Virus record (IMG/VR): IMGVR_UViG_3300026097_000876
Location: 124,001 to 188,000 of that record
Direction: 5' to 3' (one strand)
DNA length: 64,000 nt
DNA from: a virus
Part shown: positions 53,089 through 61,516 of the stretch, in pieces
Position numbering within the stretch: position 1 is the first letter of the stretch
How the letters are laid out: every line of letters begins with the position of its first letter
Translations under genes and position numbers: made by a program
The notes under the pieces: generated by a model
Told to the model about the DNA's origin: nothing
What the model saw: only the letters and a program-made list of their open reading frames with translations
Databases searched by the model: none

Positions 53089-55287
53089 CTAGCTCATTAA
53101 ATTGCCGTCTAAATTTTTAATATATCTATTAGCCGTTCTTTGCAAGTCTCTAACTTCTTGCATCGTAGTATTTAACTGTTGTAGTAAGTATTCAGGAGAA
53201 GTAACGGAATCATTTTTTGCCAGTGATGATGTTGTCGTTACACTAGTATCCATTGGTGTTGTAGGTGATTCAGCTTCAGGAGCAGCAGCAACAGCATCCT
53301 GTGCCCGAGGTGCTGAATTAGATGAAGTGCTATCCATAGACCAATCAAGACCTTTTCCTCCCATCCATTTTGGCAGATAATCTGAAAAATCTGGCATTTG
53401 TATATTGAAATCAAATAGCCCGTTCCAAATACTGCCAAACCAAGATTTAATTGAATCCCAAGCATCGCTTGCTAATTGTGCAGCACCGGGACCATACTCC
53501 TCCAAAGCATCCATGAAGTAAGATTTTATGTTTTCCCAACCAAATGTAGCAACAATTCCTGCAACGATTGTTCCGCCAATTAACCCTATAGGTCCTAAAA
53601 CTATTGCCGCTAGTCCAGCAGTGATTCCAGCAAGTACATCTGCGCTAGATAATCCGTTCCACCACTCTGTGACCCAAAGCATGGCTTTTTCCTTAAATTT
53701 AGCCCAAAGTTCAGCTCTTCCTTCTGCTGTGAATAATTTATCAAACCATTCTGTTATTTGAGGCTTGTACTCTCGCCACATTTCTACTAGGCCATTAAAA
53801 ACTTCTTTAGCCATATCGAGGCCATCAGTCTTTAACCATTCCCATGTGTCTGTTAGTGTAGGAAGAATATTAGATTTAAAATAATCTGAAACTTTTGTAT
53901 ACATTTCTCTAGACGATTCTAAATCTGGAATTAAAGTAGTAAATCCGTTTTTAAGATCCTGGAATATTTGACTGTCAAGCAACTCAGTTTGAAACATACC
54001 TCTAAGATCATTAATTGTTTCTGCTAGTGTTGTCATTGCTGCTGTGGCAGGATCTCGAGCTGCTTGTTCTTCTGCAATTGCTCCTGCGGTAGTTTCTCGT
54101 AACTTTCCTAATTCTCCAGTTAACGATACATATTCTCCTACGCTAGTACCAGCTGCAACACTTGCTTGAACACCTGCTTGTCCAAGAGAGTTTGCAAAAT
54201 CCATACCACTATCACGAACACCTACCATGAAATTATTCATTTCTTCAGCACTCATGTTTCTAATGTTTTGTGCTTGTTCTCTAAACACCTGATTATTAGA
54301 CATCAGTTGTTGGGTTAGAGGATCGTTAGCAACTCCGTCTGCCATATCTAGCAATGCTTCTTCTAATTTAGGAGATACAGCAGCTGCTTGAGATAATCTT
54401 AGACCAAATTCTTCGCCTTGCTCAGCAAGAACCATTTGTCTACGAATGTCTAAGTTCTTTTGTTTTATTTCTTCTTCTAATTGTTTTCTTGACTTTCCTG
54501 TTAACTTTGATATGCTATCAAGCTCTTTTGAGTATGCTTGAGCACCTGTTACAAGATCTTGATCGCTCATATAACGACGGCGTCCGCTGACTACCATCAT
54601 TTCATTATAACTAACTAAATTTTCGTTGAGCTCTTGTGTAGTAAAGCCCATGGCCATTAAATCTTTACCAGCTGTACTCTGTCTAAATTCTTTAGATAGC
54701 GAAGCAAAACGTTTAGCACCGTCGCCGACACTGTTACCAAAAAGACGAATACTATCACTTTGCTGTGATAATAATTCAACAAAATCTTGTTGCGGAATTG
54801 CAGCATTTCCTGCAATCCTTGTAAGTTCAAACATGTTATTAGAAAAACTAGCACCTGTTTGACTTAACTGTCTAAATTGGTCAACTTGTGTATCTAATAA
54901 TCCTGACAGTGTTGTTAATCCCGGTATAGGAAGATATTTTGCAAAGTCAGTTAATGTATTTCCGCCAGCAAGTAGTTCTACACCAAGTCCTGTTACAGCA
55001 CCAACAGTTGCGCCAATTGCAGAGGATAATGTGTTTAACAGTCCACTAGTTACATTTACAAGAGCATTACCAAACCCTTTGACTTCTTTAGTTGTATTTT
55101 TAGAAACTTTTCCAAGTAACCCAACATTTTTTACTGGGCCGCTATTATTATCTCCGCTAGGAGGTGTTGGTCCACTGCCTGTTGTACCTGTCAGAACTTT
55201 GACTAATTCTTTGAGAGTAGCTTCACTTGCTGCATTTTCTGCAAAAACTTCTCCTACTCCAGGGATATCAATTTTGACATTAGCCAT
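53089..55287 (-). CDS. Probable tail tape measure protein
   Basis: 732 aa. Long alpha-helical protein with Ala/Gln-rich segments (KQLEEEIKQKNLDIRRQMVLAEQGEEF) and hydrophobic stretches, one near residues 565-600 (ITAGLAAIVLGPIGLIGGTIVAG) and a glycine/alanine stretch near residues 80-105. This composition is typical of tape measure proteins. T4's gp29 (590 aa) has this role; there is no clear identity here. The gene is divergent from gp26, whose probable frameshift product resembles tape-measure chaperones; gene neighbours in other tailed phages follow the same chaperone-next-to-tape-measure rule. Alternatives: another virion protein delivered with DNA. GCTAAATA late box upstream. Confidence 0.6.
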   Translation of the reverse strand: MANVKIDIPGVGEVFAENAASEATLKELVKVLTGTTGSGPTPPSGDNNSGPVKNVGLLGKVSKNTTKEVKGFGNALVNVTSGLLNTLSSAIGATVGAVTGLGVELLAGGNTLTDFAKYLPIPGLTTLSGLLDTQVDQFRQLSQTGASFSNNMFELTRIAGNAAIPQQDFVELLSQQSDSIRLFGNSVGDGAKRFASLSKEFRQSTAGKDLMAMGFTTQELNENLVSYNEMMVVSGRRRYMSDQDLVTGAQAYSKELDSISKLTGKSRKQLEEEIKQKNLDIRRQMVLAEQGEEFGLRLSQAAAVSPKLEEALLDMADGVANDPLTQQLMSNNQVFREQAQNIRNMSAEEMNNFMVGVRDSGMDFANSLGQAGVQASVAAGTSVGEYVSLTGELGKLRETTAGAIAEEQAARDPATAAMTTLAETINDLRGMFQTELLDSQIFQDLKNGFTTLIPDLESSREMYTKVSDYFKSNILPTLTDTWEWLKTDGLDMAKEVFNGLVEMWREYKPQITEWFDKLFTAEGRAELWAKFKEKAMLWVTEWWNGLSSADVLAGITAGLAAIVLGPIGLIGGTIVAGIVATFGWENIKSYFMDALEEYGPGAAQLASDAWDSIKSWFGSIWNGLFDFNIQMPDFSDYLPKWMGGKGLDWSMDSTSSNSAPRAQDAVAAAPEAESPTTPMDTSVTTTSSLAKNDSVTSPEYLLQQLNTTMQEVRDLQRTANRYIKNLDGNLMS

Positions 55288-55314
55288 TAATTAAACACTC
55301 ACTTAATATGAAGC

Positions 55315-55322
55315 TATAAATA
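55315..55322 (+). promoter_or_regulatory. Perfect late promoter box TATAAATA for gp26
   Basis: TATAAATA on the plus strand, 39 bases before the gp26 start; a Shine-Dalgarno AGGAG follows just before the ATG at 55362. It is divergent from the box at 55341-55348. Confidence 0.75.
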
Positions 55323-55340
55323 TGCTATAGCTATTAATAC

Positions 55341-55348
55341 TATTTAGC
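55341..55348 (-). promoter_or_regulatory. Late promoter box GCTAAATA for the tape-measure-like gene
   Basis: GCTAAATA on the minus strand. The two late boxes (this one and 55315-55322) overlap in their predicted transcribed regions, so the two transcripts share up to about 30 complementary bases. Confidence 0.5.
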
Positions 55349-55361
55349 AGGAGATATAAAC

Positions 55362-56267
55362 ATGGTAGATAATAACATCCCGCCGTCAATGGGACAAACT
55401 GGAGTTCCGCTAGGACAAGTACAAGCAAATCCATTAGCAAAGCATTTAAGACAACCTAAAATTTATATTAAATTTCCTAGCGAAGGAAAATATTGGGCTA
55501 ATGGATCTTTAGAAACTACAGAAACTGGCGAGTATCCTGTATATGCTATGACAGCTAAAGATGAAATTACATTTAAAACTCCTGATGCACTGCTTAACGG
55601 GCAAGCTACTGTTGATGTGATACAAAGTTGTATTCCAAATATTAAAGACGGATGGTCAATTCCATCTATTGACATGGATGCTATTTTAATTGCAATTAGA
55701 ATGGCTAGCTTTGGTGACACTATTGATATGACTGTCAACGTGCCAAATACATCTATTCAAAAAGAATTTAAATTTAATCTCCAGCAACTATACGATCAGT
55801 ATATTAGCACTGTATTCGATGACGTTTTTAAAATTGACGGGTTTACCGTACAAATACAGCCAGTTACCTACCGTACTATGACACAGCAAAGTATTAAAGC
55901 ATTTGAAGAACAACGAGTTTTTTCAATTATTAATGACGATAATATTGACGATGCAACTAAGGTTGCTAAATTTCAAGAAAGTTTCAGGAAACTAACTGAA
56001 ATTAATATTAATACTATCATTGAAAGTGTAGTAGCTATTCAACCCGATGGTGAAGATCCTGTAACTAATAAAAAACATCTAACAGAATTTTTACAAGGGG
56101 CAGAAGCAAGGGTATACAATCAAATCAAAGATCATATCGAAGCACAAAAAGACAAATTTACACAAAAACCTGTGCAAGTTGCTTCTGAAGATGAAGAAGT
56201 TGAAGCAGGTGCTCCAAAAGTATACGATGTGCCTATTCAGTTTGATCAAAGCAATTTTTTCGGCTAA
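55362..56267 (+). CDS. gp26: Baseplate hub / tail assembly protein gp26
   Basis: 301 aa, T4 baseplate-protein family (PF12322-type), with LRQPKIYIKFPSEGKYWANGSLE and VDVIQSCIPNIKDGWSIPSIDMDAILIAIR. In T4, gp26 is an assembly factor of the central baseplate. The last codons before TAA carry a slippery heptamer and a stem-loop follows (see next features), so part of the product is predicted to be a 376-residue fusion with the downstream -1 frame. This matches the gpG/gpGT type of tail-assembly chaperone pair. It is the only tail gene here transcribed on the plus strand apart from the 62462-64000 block. Confidence 0.9.
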   Translation: MVDNNIPPSMGQTGVPLGQVQANPLAKHLRQPKIYIKFPSEGKYWANGSLETTETGEYPVYAMTAKDEITFKTPDALLNGQATVDVIQSCIPNIKDGWSIPSIDMDAILIAIRMASFGDTIDMTVNVPNTSIQKEFKFNLQQLYDQYISTVFDDVFKIDGFTVQIQPVTYRTMTQQSIKAFEEQRVFSIINDDNIDDATKVAKFQESFRKLTEININTIIESVVAIQPDGEDPVTNKKHLTEFLQGAEARVYNQIKDHIEAQKDKFTQKPVQVASEDEEVEAGAPKVYDVPIQFDQSNFFG

Positions 56268-56317
56268 GGATCTTAACGTGGAACCTCGACAAAATCCTAG
56301 ACGAGGTTAAGGTCCTT
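56255..56317 (+). promoter_or_regulatory. Programmed -1 ribosomal frameshift signal
   Basis: Slippery heptamer T-TTT-TTC (56255-56261), read as the final Phe-Phe codons of gp26. After four bases (56262-56265) comes a stem of 12 pairs: 56266-56277 with 56306-56317, all Watson-Crick except one U-G at 56271/56312. Inside is a second 4-bp stem CTCG/CGAG (56285-56288 with 56302-56305). The -1 frame is open for the next 76 codons while the zero frame stops at 56265-56267. Heptamer, short spacer and stable stem together are the standard -1 frameshift layout. Confidence 0.85.
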
Positions 56318-56491
56318 GAAGGAGAGGTTAAACAAATCAAATCTGAATTGATGAGAATTTGTTGGTGGATGAGAGGATCTATTACACTCAGCGAAGTCTA
56401 CTATCTAACTATAGAAGACAGACAACTAATTAACGATTTAATTAAAGAAAATTTAGATACAGCTAAGAAAAGCGGACAACCTTTTTGGTAA
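56261..56491 (+). CDS. Frameshift-extension ORF (gp51-like / gpT-like C-terminal domain)
   Basis: 76 codons in the -1 frame relative to gp26, ending TAA at 56489-56491. It has no ATG, GTG or TTG in a good context before TTG/ATG at 56348/56351, so translation most likely comes from frameshifting. The residues KILDEVKVLEGEVKQIK form a charged helix and ICWWMRGSITLSEVYYLTIEDRQLINDLI resembles the C-terminal part of tail-assembly chaperones, where a short W/G-containing motif precedes a helix. In T4 a separate gene 51 follows gene 26. The extension would give a minority fusion needed to bind the tape measure; that role is inferred. Confidence 0.65.
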   Translation, partial: RLRILTWNLDKILDEVKVLEGEVKQIKSELMRICWWMRGSITLSEVYYLTIEDRQLINDLIKENLDTAKKSGQPFW

Positions 56492-56495
56492 ACTC

Positions 56496-57227
56496 TTACT
56501 TAGAAACTTTAAGTCCAGCACGTTGTATAACGTCTTTAGCTTTGTTTATTTCTCGCTCACTCGGCATCTTAACATTTCCCTTAGGTGCAGGCGTTGCAGC
56601 ATCTTTATCAGATGTTGGTGCGTCACCATAAGAACTTTTTCCTATGCGTGATCCTAGTTGCTTTTGGAATCCTTGCTGAACAAAACGTTTTATTACTTTT
56701 TTAACTTGATCATTATCTAATTTTAAATCTACTTCATTTATCATTGCTTCATTATACATGCTTTGTAGATCTAATTCGCCTTGACCTGATTTAGGAGTTA
56801 GCTTAGTTGGCTCTGGCTTTAATTTATCTTTAACAGTCTTTGCTGCACTTGCTACTTTTTTAGCACCTGTTTTAGCAGCATCCCCGGCTTTTTTTGCTGC
56901 TCCAGCTACCTTCTTAGCACCTTTAGCAATCTGTCTACCCATACTAGGATCTTGATTAATGTAAGAAAGTACAGCCTTAGGACTAGAAACAAATCCCTTA
57001 CCAGCTAAAAAATTAGCAAGTCCTTTAGCTGTCATACCTTGATTTTTTGGATCTTGCTTTGCTACTGCATAAAAGTCTTTGAATAAACTTTTTACTTCTT
57101 GATCAATTTCGACATCCAACTGAGCTGCTTTACCCATTGCCGTATTTTTTCCAAGTGTTCTTTTTAGAAATCTAACAGGACCTTCATCAACTTGTTTTGA
57201 TTCAGTTAAAATATCATAAACTTTCAT
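56496..57227 (-). CDS. Candidate internal head protein with capsid-targeting sequence
   Basis: 243 aa. The N-terminus MKVYDILTES matches the T4 capsid-targeting pattern (MKTYQEFIAEA of internal proteins): MK-Y, then a hydrophobic-x-Glu gp21 site, here LTE at residues 7-9. Downstream it is basic, with a histone-H1-like Ala/Lys tract at about residues 100-140 (GAKKVAGAAKKAGDAAK). T4 internal proteins are packaged in the prohead, cleaved by gp21 and injected with DNA, often to protect it. A TATAAATA late box precedes the gene. Function after injection is unknown. It converges on the gp26 extension with a 4-base gap. Confidence 0.6.
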   Translation of the reverse strand: MKVYDILTESKQVDEGPVRFLKRTLGKNTAMGKAAQLDVEIDQEVKSLFKDFYAVAKQDPKNQGMTAKGLANFLAGKGFVSSPKAVLSYINQDPSMGRQIAKGAKKVAGAAKKAGDAAKTGAKKVASAAKTVKDKLKPEPTKLTPKSGQGELDLQSMYNEAMINEVDLKLDNDQVKKVIKRFVQQGFQKQLGSRIGKSSYGDAPTSDKDAATPAPKGNVKMPSEREINKAKDVIQRAGLKVSK

Positions 57228-57252
57228 TATTCTTATAACTCCTAATATAGTG

Positions 57253-57260
57253 TATTTATA
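57253..57260 (-). promoter_or_regulatory. Perfect late promoter box TATAAATA
   Basis: TATAAATA on the minus strand, 25 bases before the candidate internal head protein, with Shine-Dalgarno TAGGAG close to the start. Confidence 0.75.
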
Positions 57261-57803
57261 TGTTTGTTATGAATATCTACTTCGTAGATATTAGTTTTCG
57301 CTATCGCTCAAACTATTTACTTCGTAATTAGATTATAAGAAGCATTATGACGAATGTCATAATGTTTAAGTTTCATGTAGATCGTTTCAGTCAGACGGAA
57401 CCTGTTACGGTCCCATCTAATCTCAAAATTGTGCTTCATGTGAGTCATGCTTGCAGCCGAGACATTGGAAGTAGGTGTTTGTTATACTGCTACACAATGG
57501 GCTCTGACCTTTCCCAACCTACGTCGACATCGTGTACTATATAGAGTGCATAAAACGCCTTTATGCTTTCTTTATAGTACATTACCTCTCGCTTCGTTCC
57601 TATTGCTAAAGAGTTTTTATGTGTAATGTGCAGTTTTTCGACAGCCAACAGTCTATCTATACCAACTAGTGAGCCCAATTTGTTTGATGGCTTCCTACCT
57701 CTGGGTAGTCAATCAGTATGTTACGTGTGCTTCTATACGAGAGCTTTTTCCACAGCGGTATTGCATTCTGGCCCGCCAACCTTATGTGTTGGGTTATTTT
57801 GCC
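57261..57803. other. Gene-free interval with many inverted repeats
   Basis: About 540 bases with no convincing gene; frames here are short and lack start signals. It holds perfect inverted repeats AATATCTAC-TTC-GTAGATATT (57272-57292) and CATTATGAC-GAAT-GTCATAATG (57343-57364), a nested structure GTACTATA...GCATAAA...TTTATGC...TATAGTAC (about 57533-57580), CTACC-TCTG-GGTAG (near 57696), CCAAC-CTTATGT-GTTGG near 57777, and distant GGGCTC (57500)/GAGCCC (57671) complements. No tRNA was recognised on either strand. A structured ncRNA, mRNA 3' end of the 57804-62381 operon, or an origin are possible. Confidence 0.5.
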
Positions 57804-58067
57804 TTACAGTTTGCCTTTAAGGAATCTTCCTTTGGTCCTGCCTGCTTTTTTATCTGTGTTGCTGCCTTGAGTAGGTGTTATACCAGTTCGCTTAGTTGTC
57901 CAAGAATCAATTTGTTTTTCAGTAAGGCTTAAATTTGTATCTTTGCCTTTGTAGTTTTTAGTTTTTTCTCTAAGAACATCGCCATTAATTTTCCATTGTT
58001 CACGCTGTGCTTGTCTACTGCGTTCAAGCTTTTCAAGTCTTTCCTGATATTTCTTTTTGCTTGACAT
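57804..58067 (-). CDS. Small charged protein of unknown function
   Basis: 87 aa, very basic and hydrophilic: SSKKKYQERLEKLERSRQAQREQWKINGDVLREKTKNYKGKDTN, ending GRTKGRFLKGKL. Mostly helical. It overlaps the GIY-YIG-like gene by 35 bases, so it is the tail of the same operon. No family recognised; its composition would suit nucleic-acid binding. Confidence 0.5.
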   Translation of the reverse strand: MSSKKKYQERLEKLERSRQAQREQWKINGDVLREKTKNYKGKDTNLSLTEKQIDSWTTKRTGITPTQGSNTDKKAGRTKGRFLKGKL

Positions 58068-58488
58068 GATGTTCCAATAATGCTTGTCTTAGTTTTTCTG
58101 AACCGCCTACTCTAACATTAATAATGCCGTTGTAGTACTCGTCTGTTTCAAGAACACGACGATCAAATTGTTCCTTAGCCTCTATGTAGCTCATTTCTGC
58201 TCTGCTTTTACACAGATATAATATTTCTCTTGTGAAGTTTTCCGGGCCTAGTGCAGTGACGTCAGCGTTGAGTCTATCAGATGATCCCCAATAGTCTTTC
58301 CAGTCTGACTCTTTGAATCCACGTCTTTTATTTTTTTTGCCTTTAAGTGGTGGTTTAGTGGTTTTGAACTTGGCTAGTTTTTTGCCTATGTATTTTTGTC
58401 CGGTTTTTATGTTAGTGATAAGATAAACAAATCCTTCGTATTCGTCTGGAATTGATTCGACCTCTTTACCTTTGTAAGTCCACTGCAT
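58033..58488 (-). CDS. GIY-YIG-type nuclease-like protein
   Basis: 151 aa. FVYLITNIKTGQKYIGKK has the Y-L/Y-I-G pair of the GIY-YIG fold (VYL at about residues 20-23 and YIG near 33-35). DWKDYWGSSDRL supplies a following conserved Trp/Gly/Ser segment, and YIEAKEQFD a candidate metal-binding Glu. Related proteins in marine T4-like phages are annotated as Seg-like or GIY-YIG endonucleases. The C-terminal INVRVGGSEKLRQALLEHH is helical. Whether it is a homing nuclease or a repair factor is unclear. It lies in the recombination operon. Confidence 0.65.
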   Translation of the reverse strand: MQWTYKGKEVESIPDEYEGFVYLITNIKTGQKYIGKKLAKFKTTKPPLKGKKNKRRGFKESDWKDYWGSSDRLNADVTALGPENFTREILYLCKSRAEMSYIEAKEQFDRRVLETDEYYNGIINVRVGGSEKLRQALLEHHVKQKEISGKT

Positions 58489-58514
58489 GAACTTACTTAC
58501 CGGTGCCTAATTTA

Positions 58515-58718
58515 TTATTTGCCTTTTCTGGTTACACGTTCTGTATTGTGTTTGACATGTATTTCGTCCATGCGCTGTTTTGCCAGAATTCGTATTTCTC
58601 GCAACCACCTACGGCTTTCTTTATGTGTTCTCACACTATTTCTTGCTTCAAACTTCTCGTTTGCTTTAAAGTAAGCCATATATGCTTTAGTTAATTTGTC
58701 ATGAGTATCGTCATTCAT
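58515..58718 (-). CDS. Small conserved protein downstream of gp46
   Basis: 67 aa, basic and helical: NDDTHDKLTKAYMAYFKANEKFEARNSVRTHKESRRWLREIRILAKQRMDEIH. Similar small proteins sit beside gp46 in marine T4-like phages. It overlaps gp46 by 8 bases, so it is translationally coupled. A role with the nuclease is possible by position only. Confidence 0.6.
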   Translation of the reverse strand: MNDDTHDKLTKAYMAYFKANEKFEARNSVRTHKESRRWLREIRILAKQRMDEIHVKHNTERVTRKGK

Positions 58719-60486
58719 TATATATTTCTACATCGTTTTCGTAACTAGTAAAGCCGTTTTCTTTAATAACTTTCATAACGTGATTAACTCTACCTATTAA
58801 CTCGTCCTTGTGACTAATTAAAAATACATTTTTTTCACGCTCACGGCCCATCTTTTTAATTACACTAAGTGCATTCTCAACACCGTTAGTGTCAAGTCCG
58901 TTGTCTACTAATTCATCAATAAACAATAGGTTAATATTTTGATATAAACTTTCCCAAACGTCACGGAATGCAAAGCTCATACCTAAGATAAGTCTGTTGC
59001 GTTCACCTCTTGACAAGTTATCAAAGTCTAGATCTTGACCTAGTTGTGTAATTTCAACATTTAGATCATTTTGGAATACAACTTGATGCGGAAGTCCTAG
59101 TTTGTCAAGATAATATGTAAGCCTGTTGTTTAGGTATGCAAGATTTTGATCAATAATCTTCTTACGAATAAAACTGTCTTTGTTTGTTAGTAGTTTTAGC
59201 AAGAATTCTTGATGTTCTTTTACTTCTGTTAAGTCATTTACAGCAGACCAGTCTATTTCTTGTATTGCTTCTCGATTCAACTCATCAATTTGAGATTGAT
59301 ACGGATCATCTTCTTGTTGTTTACTTAATAATGCTGCCTGCAAATTATCTACATTGTTTCTATGTTCATATGCTTCTTTTAGTGTTTCATAGAATGTGTT
59401 AGGCTTTGAAATATTATCACCTAAGTCAGTTAATCCTTTTAGAACTTCTGAAAGTTTTGTGTTTACTTCTGATTGATATGCAATGGCATCTTCTAATTCT
59501 TTTGCTTTTTCTGCTAAAATTTCTTGCTTTTTGTCTTCATGTAAATTTTGACCACAAGTATAACATGTTGCATCCTCAAGATTTAATACGTCTTTTTCAA
59601 TCTTTTTAACACGCTTATCAGCTTGTAGTAGAGCACTTTCTAGTGTGCTTTTTTCTTTGTTTAAGACCGATATTGCATTGTTTAGTTCACTCCAATTTTG
59701 TAATTTTTCGTGTGACTCTAATTCTACATCAACATCTAAGTGTTCTAGTTCTTCAATTGCATTTTCTAAATTTTTAATATCTTGCGACTTTTTAGCAACC
59801 CAAGTTCGTTTCGTACGATCTAAATTATCAATTGTCGACTGAATTTTTTCATTTGCTGCCTGAATTGCTGTAATTTTAGCTGTTTCTTCTTGAATTGCAT
59901 CTTTAGATGAACGAATCTGTTCTTTGAGAACTTCTGCTTTCTCACTAAGAATGGTAATACCCAATAACTGTTCAATAATAGCACGTTGATCATTTTGACG
60001 CATACTTAAAAACGGTTCTGTATAGGTATTAAGTGCAACAATGTGTTTAAACATATCATGCGTCATGCCTAACAATTCATTGATTTCTTCTTGAGTTTTA
60101 CGACTGTCGCCCTGACTCTCATCGATCATTTCTTGTTCTTGATCGTTAATAAAAAATTTCAATACATTAGGAGAACGACCTCGTTCAATCCTATAGTCTA
60201 ATCCATCTTTTTCAAAATGTAATGTAACTAACATTCCTTTTGAATTAGTTTTGTTAATAAGATTGTTACGTTTAATATTAGTTAATGCTTGCCCGTACAT
60301 AGCGTAACTGAGTGCATTAATAATTGTAGTCTTACCAGTACCGTTGCGTGACCCGCTGTCATCGCCGCCTTGGTCTAAGTTTTCACCTAACACAAGAGTA
60401 AGTTGTTCTTTATTGAAATCTACAGCCTGAGTCTGATTGCCCACGCTCATAAAATTCTTGACTGTTAAATCCTTAATACGTATCAT
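58711..60486 (-). CDS. gp46: Recombination endonuclease subunit gp46 (Rad50/SbcC-like)
   Basis: 591 aa SMC-like ATPase. Walker A NGTGKTTIINALSYAMYG near residues 46-63, a central coiled coil with the zinc-hook CYTC (about residue 309), the ABC signature LSRGERNRLILGMSF and Walker B INLLFIDELVDNGLD near the C-terminus. With gp47 it resects DNA ends for recombination-dependent replication. Its stop overlaps the small downstream gene and its start overlaps gp47 by 4 bases (ATGA). Expected product of early/middle transcription; no late box is present upstream. Confidence 0.96.
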   Translation of the reverse strand: MIRIKDLTVKNFMSVGNQTQAVDFNKEQLTLVLGENLDQGGDDSGSRNGTGKTTIINALSYAMYGQALTNIKRNNLINKTNSKGMLVTLHFEKDGLDYRIERGRSPNVLKFFINDQEQEMIDESQGDSRKTQEEINELLGMTHDMFKHIVALNTYTEPFLSMRQNDQRAIIEQLLGITILSEKAEVLKEQIRSSKDAIQEETAKITAIQAANEKIQSTIDNLDRTKRTWVAKKSQDIKNLENAIEELEHLDVDVELESHEKLQNWSELNNAISVLNKEKSTLESALLQADKRVKKIEKDVLNLEDATCYTCGQNLHEDKKQEILAEKAKELEDAIAYQSEVNTKLSEVLKGLTDLGDNISKPNTFYETLKEAYEHRNNVDNLQAALLSKQQEDDPYQSQIDELNREAIQEIDWSAVNDLTEVKEHQEFLLKLLTNKDSFIRKKIIDQNLAYLNNRLTYYLDKLGLPHQVVFQNDLNVEITQLGQDLDFDNLSRGERNRLILGMSFAFRDVWESLYQNINLLFIDELVDNGLDTNGVENALSVIKKMGREREKNVFLISHKDELIGRVNHVMKVIKENGFTSYENDVEIYNE

Positions 60487-61493
60487 AGTTCGTTATAAAT
60501 GTCCAATAGCATTTTTTTGTTAAAATTATCCGAGTCAATTGCTGAAATTTCCTTAGACACAATTTGATCTACACTTTCAAATTGTTGAATATCAATGTCA
60601 GTAGAAATTTCTTCAATTTGTTTTTGAGGAATAAGTGTAATTTCTCTACAATTATGTTGATTAATAAACGTTTCTTTAATAAATTGTGCTTCTTCGTAAC
60701 TAATTGGTAAATCTAAAGTAACTCGAAGATACATTTTTGACTTAATAATTGTATCTGCTTGATCAATTAACTCACTTAGCTTAACAGTTCGATACTTAGG
60801 GCAATCTGGCCAATTAATAAATTGGGGTTCCTTGTTGTTTTCACGATCAAGAATCATCATCCCACGCTCGTCATCCCACGCATCAGCATAGTTGTGCGGA
60901 AACGCATTGCCAATATAGTGAATCGCACCTTGTACTTGACGTTTGTGGAAGTGTCCTGAGAACACATACTCTTGATGCTTAAAATGCTCTGGCTTTAGAT
61001 CACCGTGATCGGGCATCTTAACCAATGCGTTCATATAAAAGCTAGGAAGTTCAAAGTGGCCAAACATATATTTGGCTTTGATCTTTTCAATTTTTTTCCA
61101 TTCGTCGCCTACTAGCCAAGGAACCAAACAAACATCTTCTACTTCTGTAATCTCGTTTACAACAGTTACACCTGGAATGTGTTTCCCAAACTCAACTGAA
61201 TGGATATCTCGTTTGTCTTTGTAGTACAAATCGTGGTTGCCAGGAAAGTAAAAAAATTGTTCAAATGATTGTCCTAACTTTTCTAAACTACGTAGAGTTG
61301 CATCCATAGTTGTAATGTTTAGACTGTTACGATTATGATGCCAGTCCCCGCAGAAAATGCCAGTTTCACACCCGGCAGCTTGTGCTTGCTCTATGTACCA
61401 ATCTACAAATTCTTCACAATCTTGATTGTGGATTTTTGAATTACTTTTTAATCCAAAATGTATGTCTGTAAAGACAGCAGCTTTTTTAAACAA
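60483..61493 (-). CDS. gp47: Recombination endonuclease subunit gp47 (Mre11/SbcD-like)
   Basis: 336 aa metallophosphoesterase. Motifs: FTDIHFG (I), CGDWHHNR (II), FPGNHDLYY (III), MFGHFELP (IV) and FSGHFHKRQ (V), giving the two-manganese centre of the Mre11 family. It is the nuclease partner of gp46. Size and motif order match T4 gp47 (339 aa). Preceded by a sigma-70-type promoter rather than a late box. The gene is downstream of gp55 but has its own promoter within the end of that gene. Confidence 0.96.
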   Translation of the reverse strand: MFKKAAVFTDIHFGLKSNSKIHNQDCEEFVDWYIEQAQAAGCETGIFCGDWHHNRNSLNITTMDATLRSLEKLGQSFEQFFYFPGNHDLYYKDKRDIHSVEFGKHIPGVTVVNEITEVEDVCLVPWLVGDEWKKIEKIKAKYMFGHFELPSFYMNALVKMPDHGDLKPEHFKHQEYVFSGHFHKRQVQGAIHYIGNAFPHNYADAWDDERGMMILDRENNKEPQFINWPDCPKYRTVKLSELIDQADTIIKSKMYLRVTLDLPISYEEAQFIKETFINQHNCREITLIPQKQIEEISTDIDIQQFESVDQIVSKEISAIDSDNFNKKMLLDIYNEL

Positions 61494-61516
61494 GTATTAA
61501 TCCTCTTTTCTCATTT

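Noticed and set aside
57490-57932. Short open frames in the gene-free interval (62 aa minus, 64 and 87 aa plus)
   Set aside because: No ribosome binding site in a good place, biased composition, overlap with inverted repeats and with the 87-aa gene on the other strand. I judge them as non-coding.
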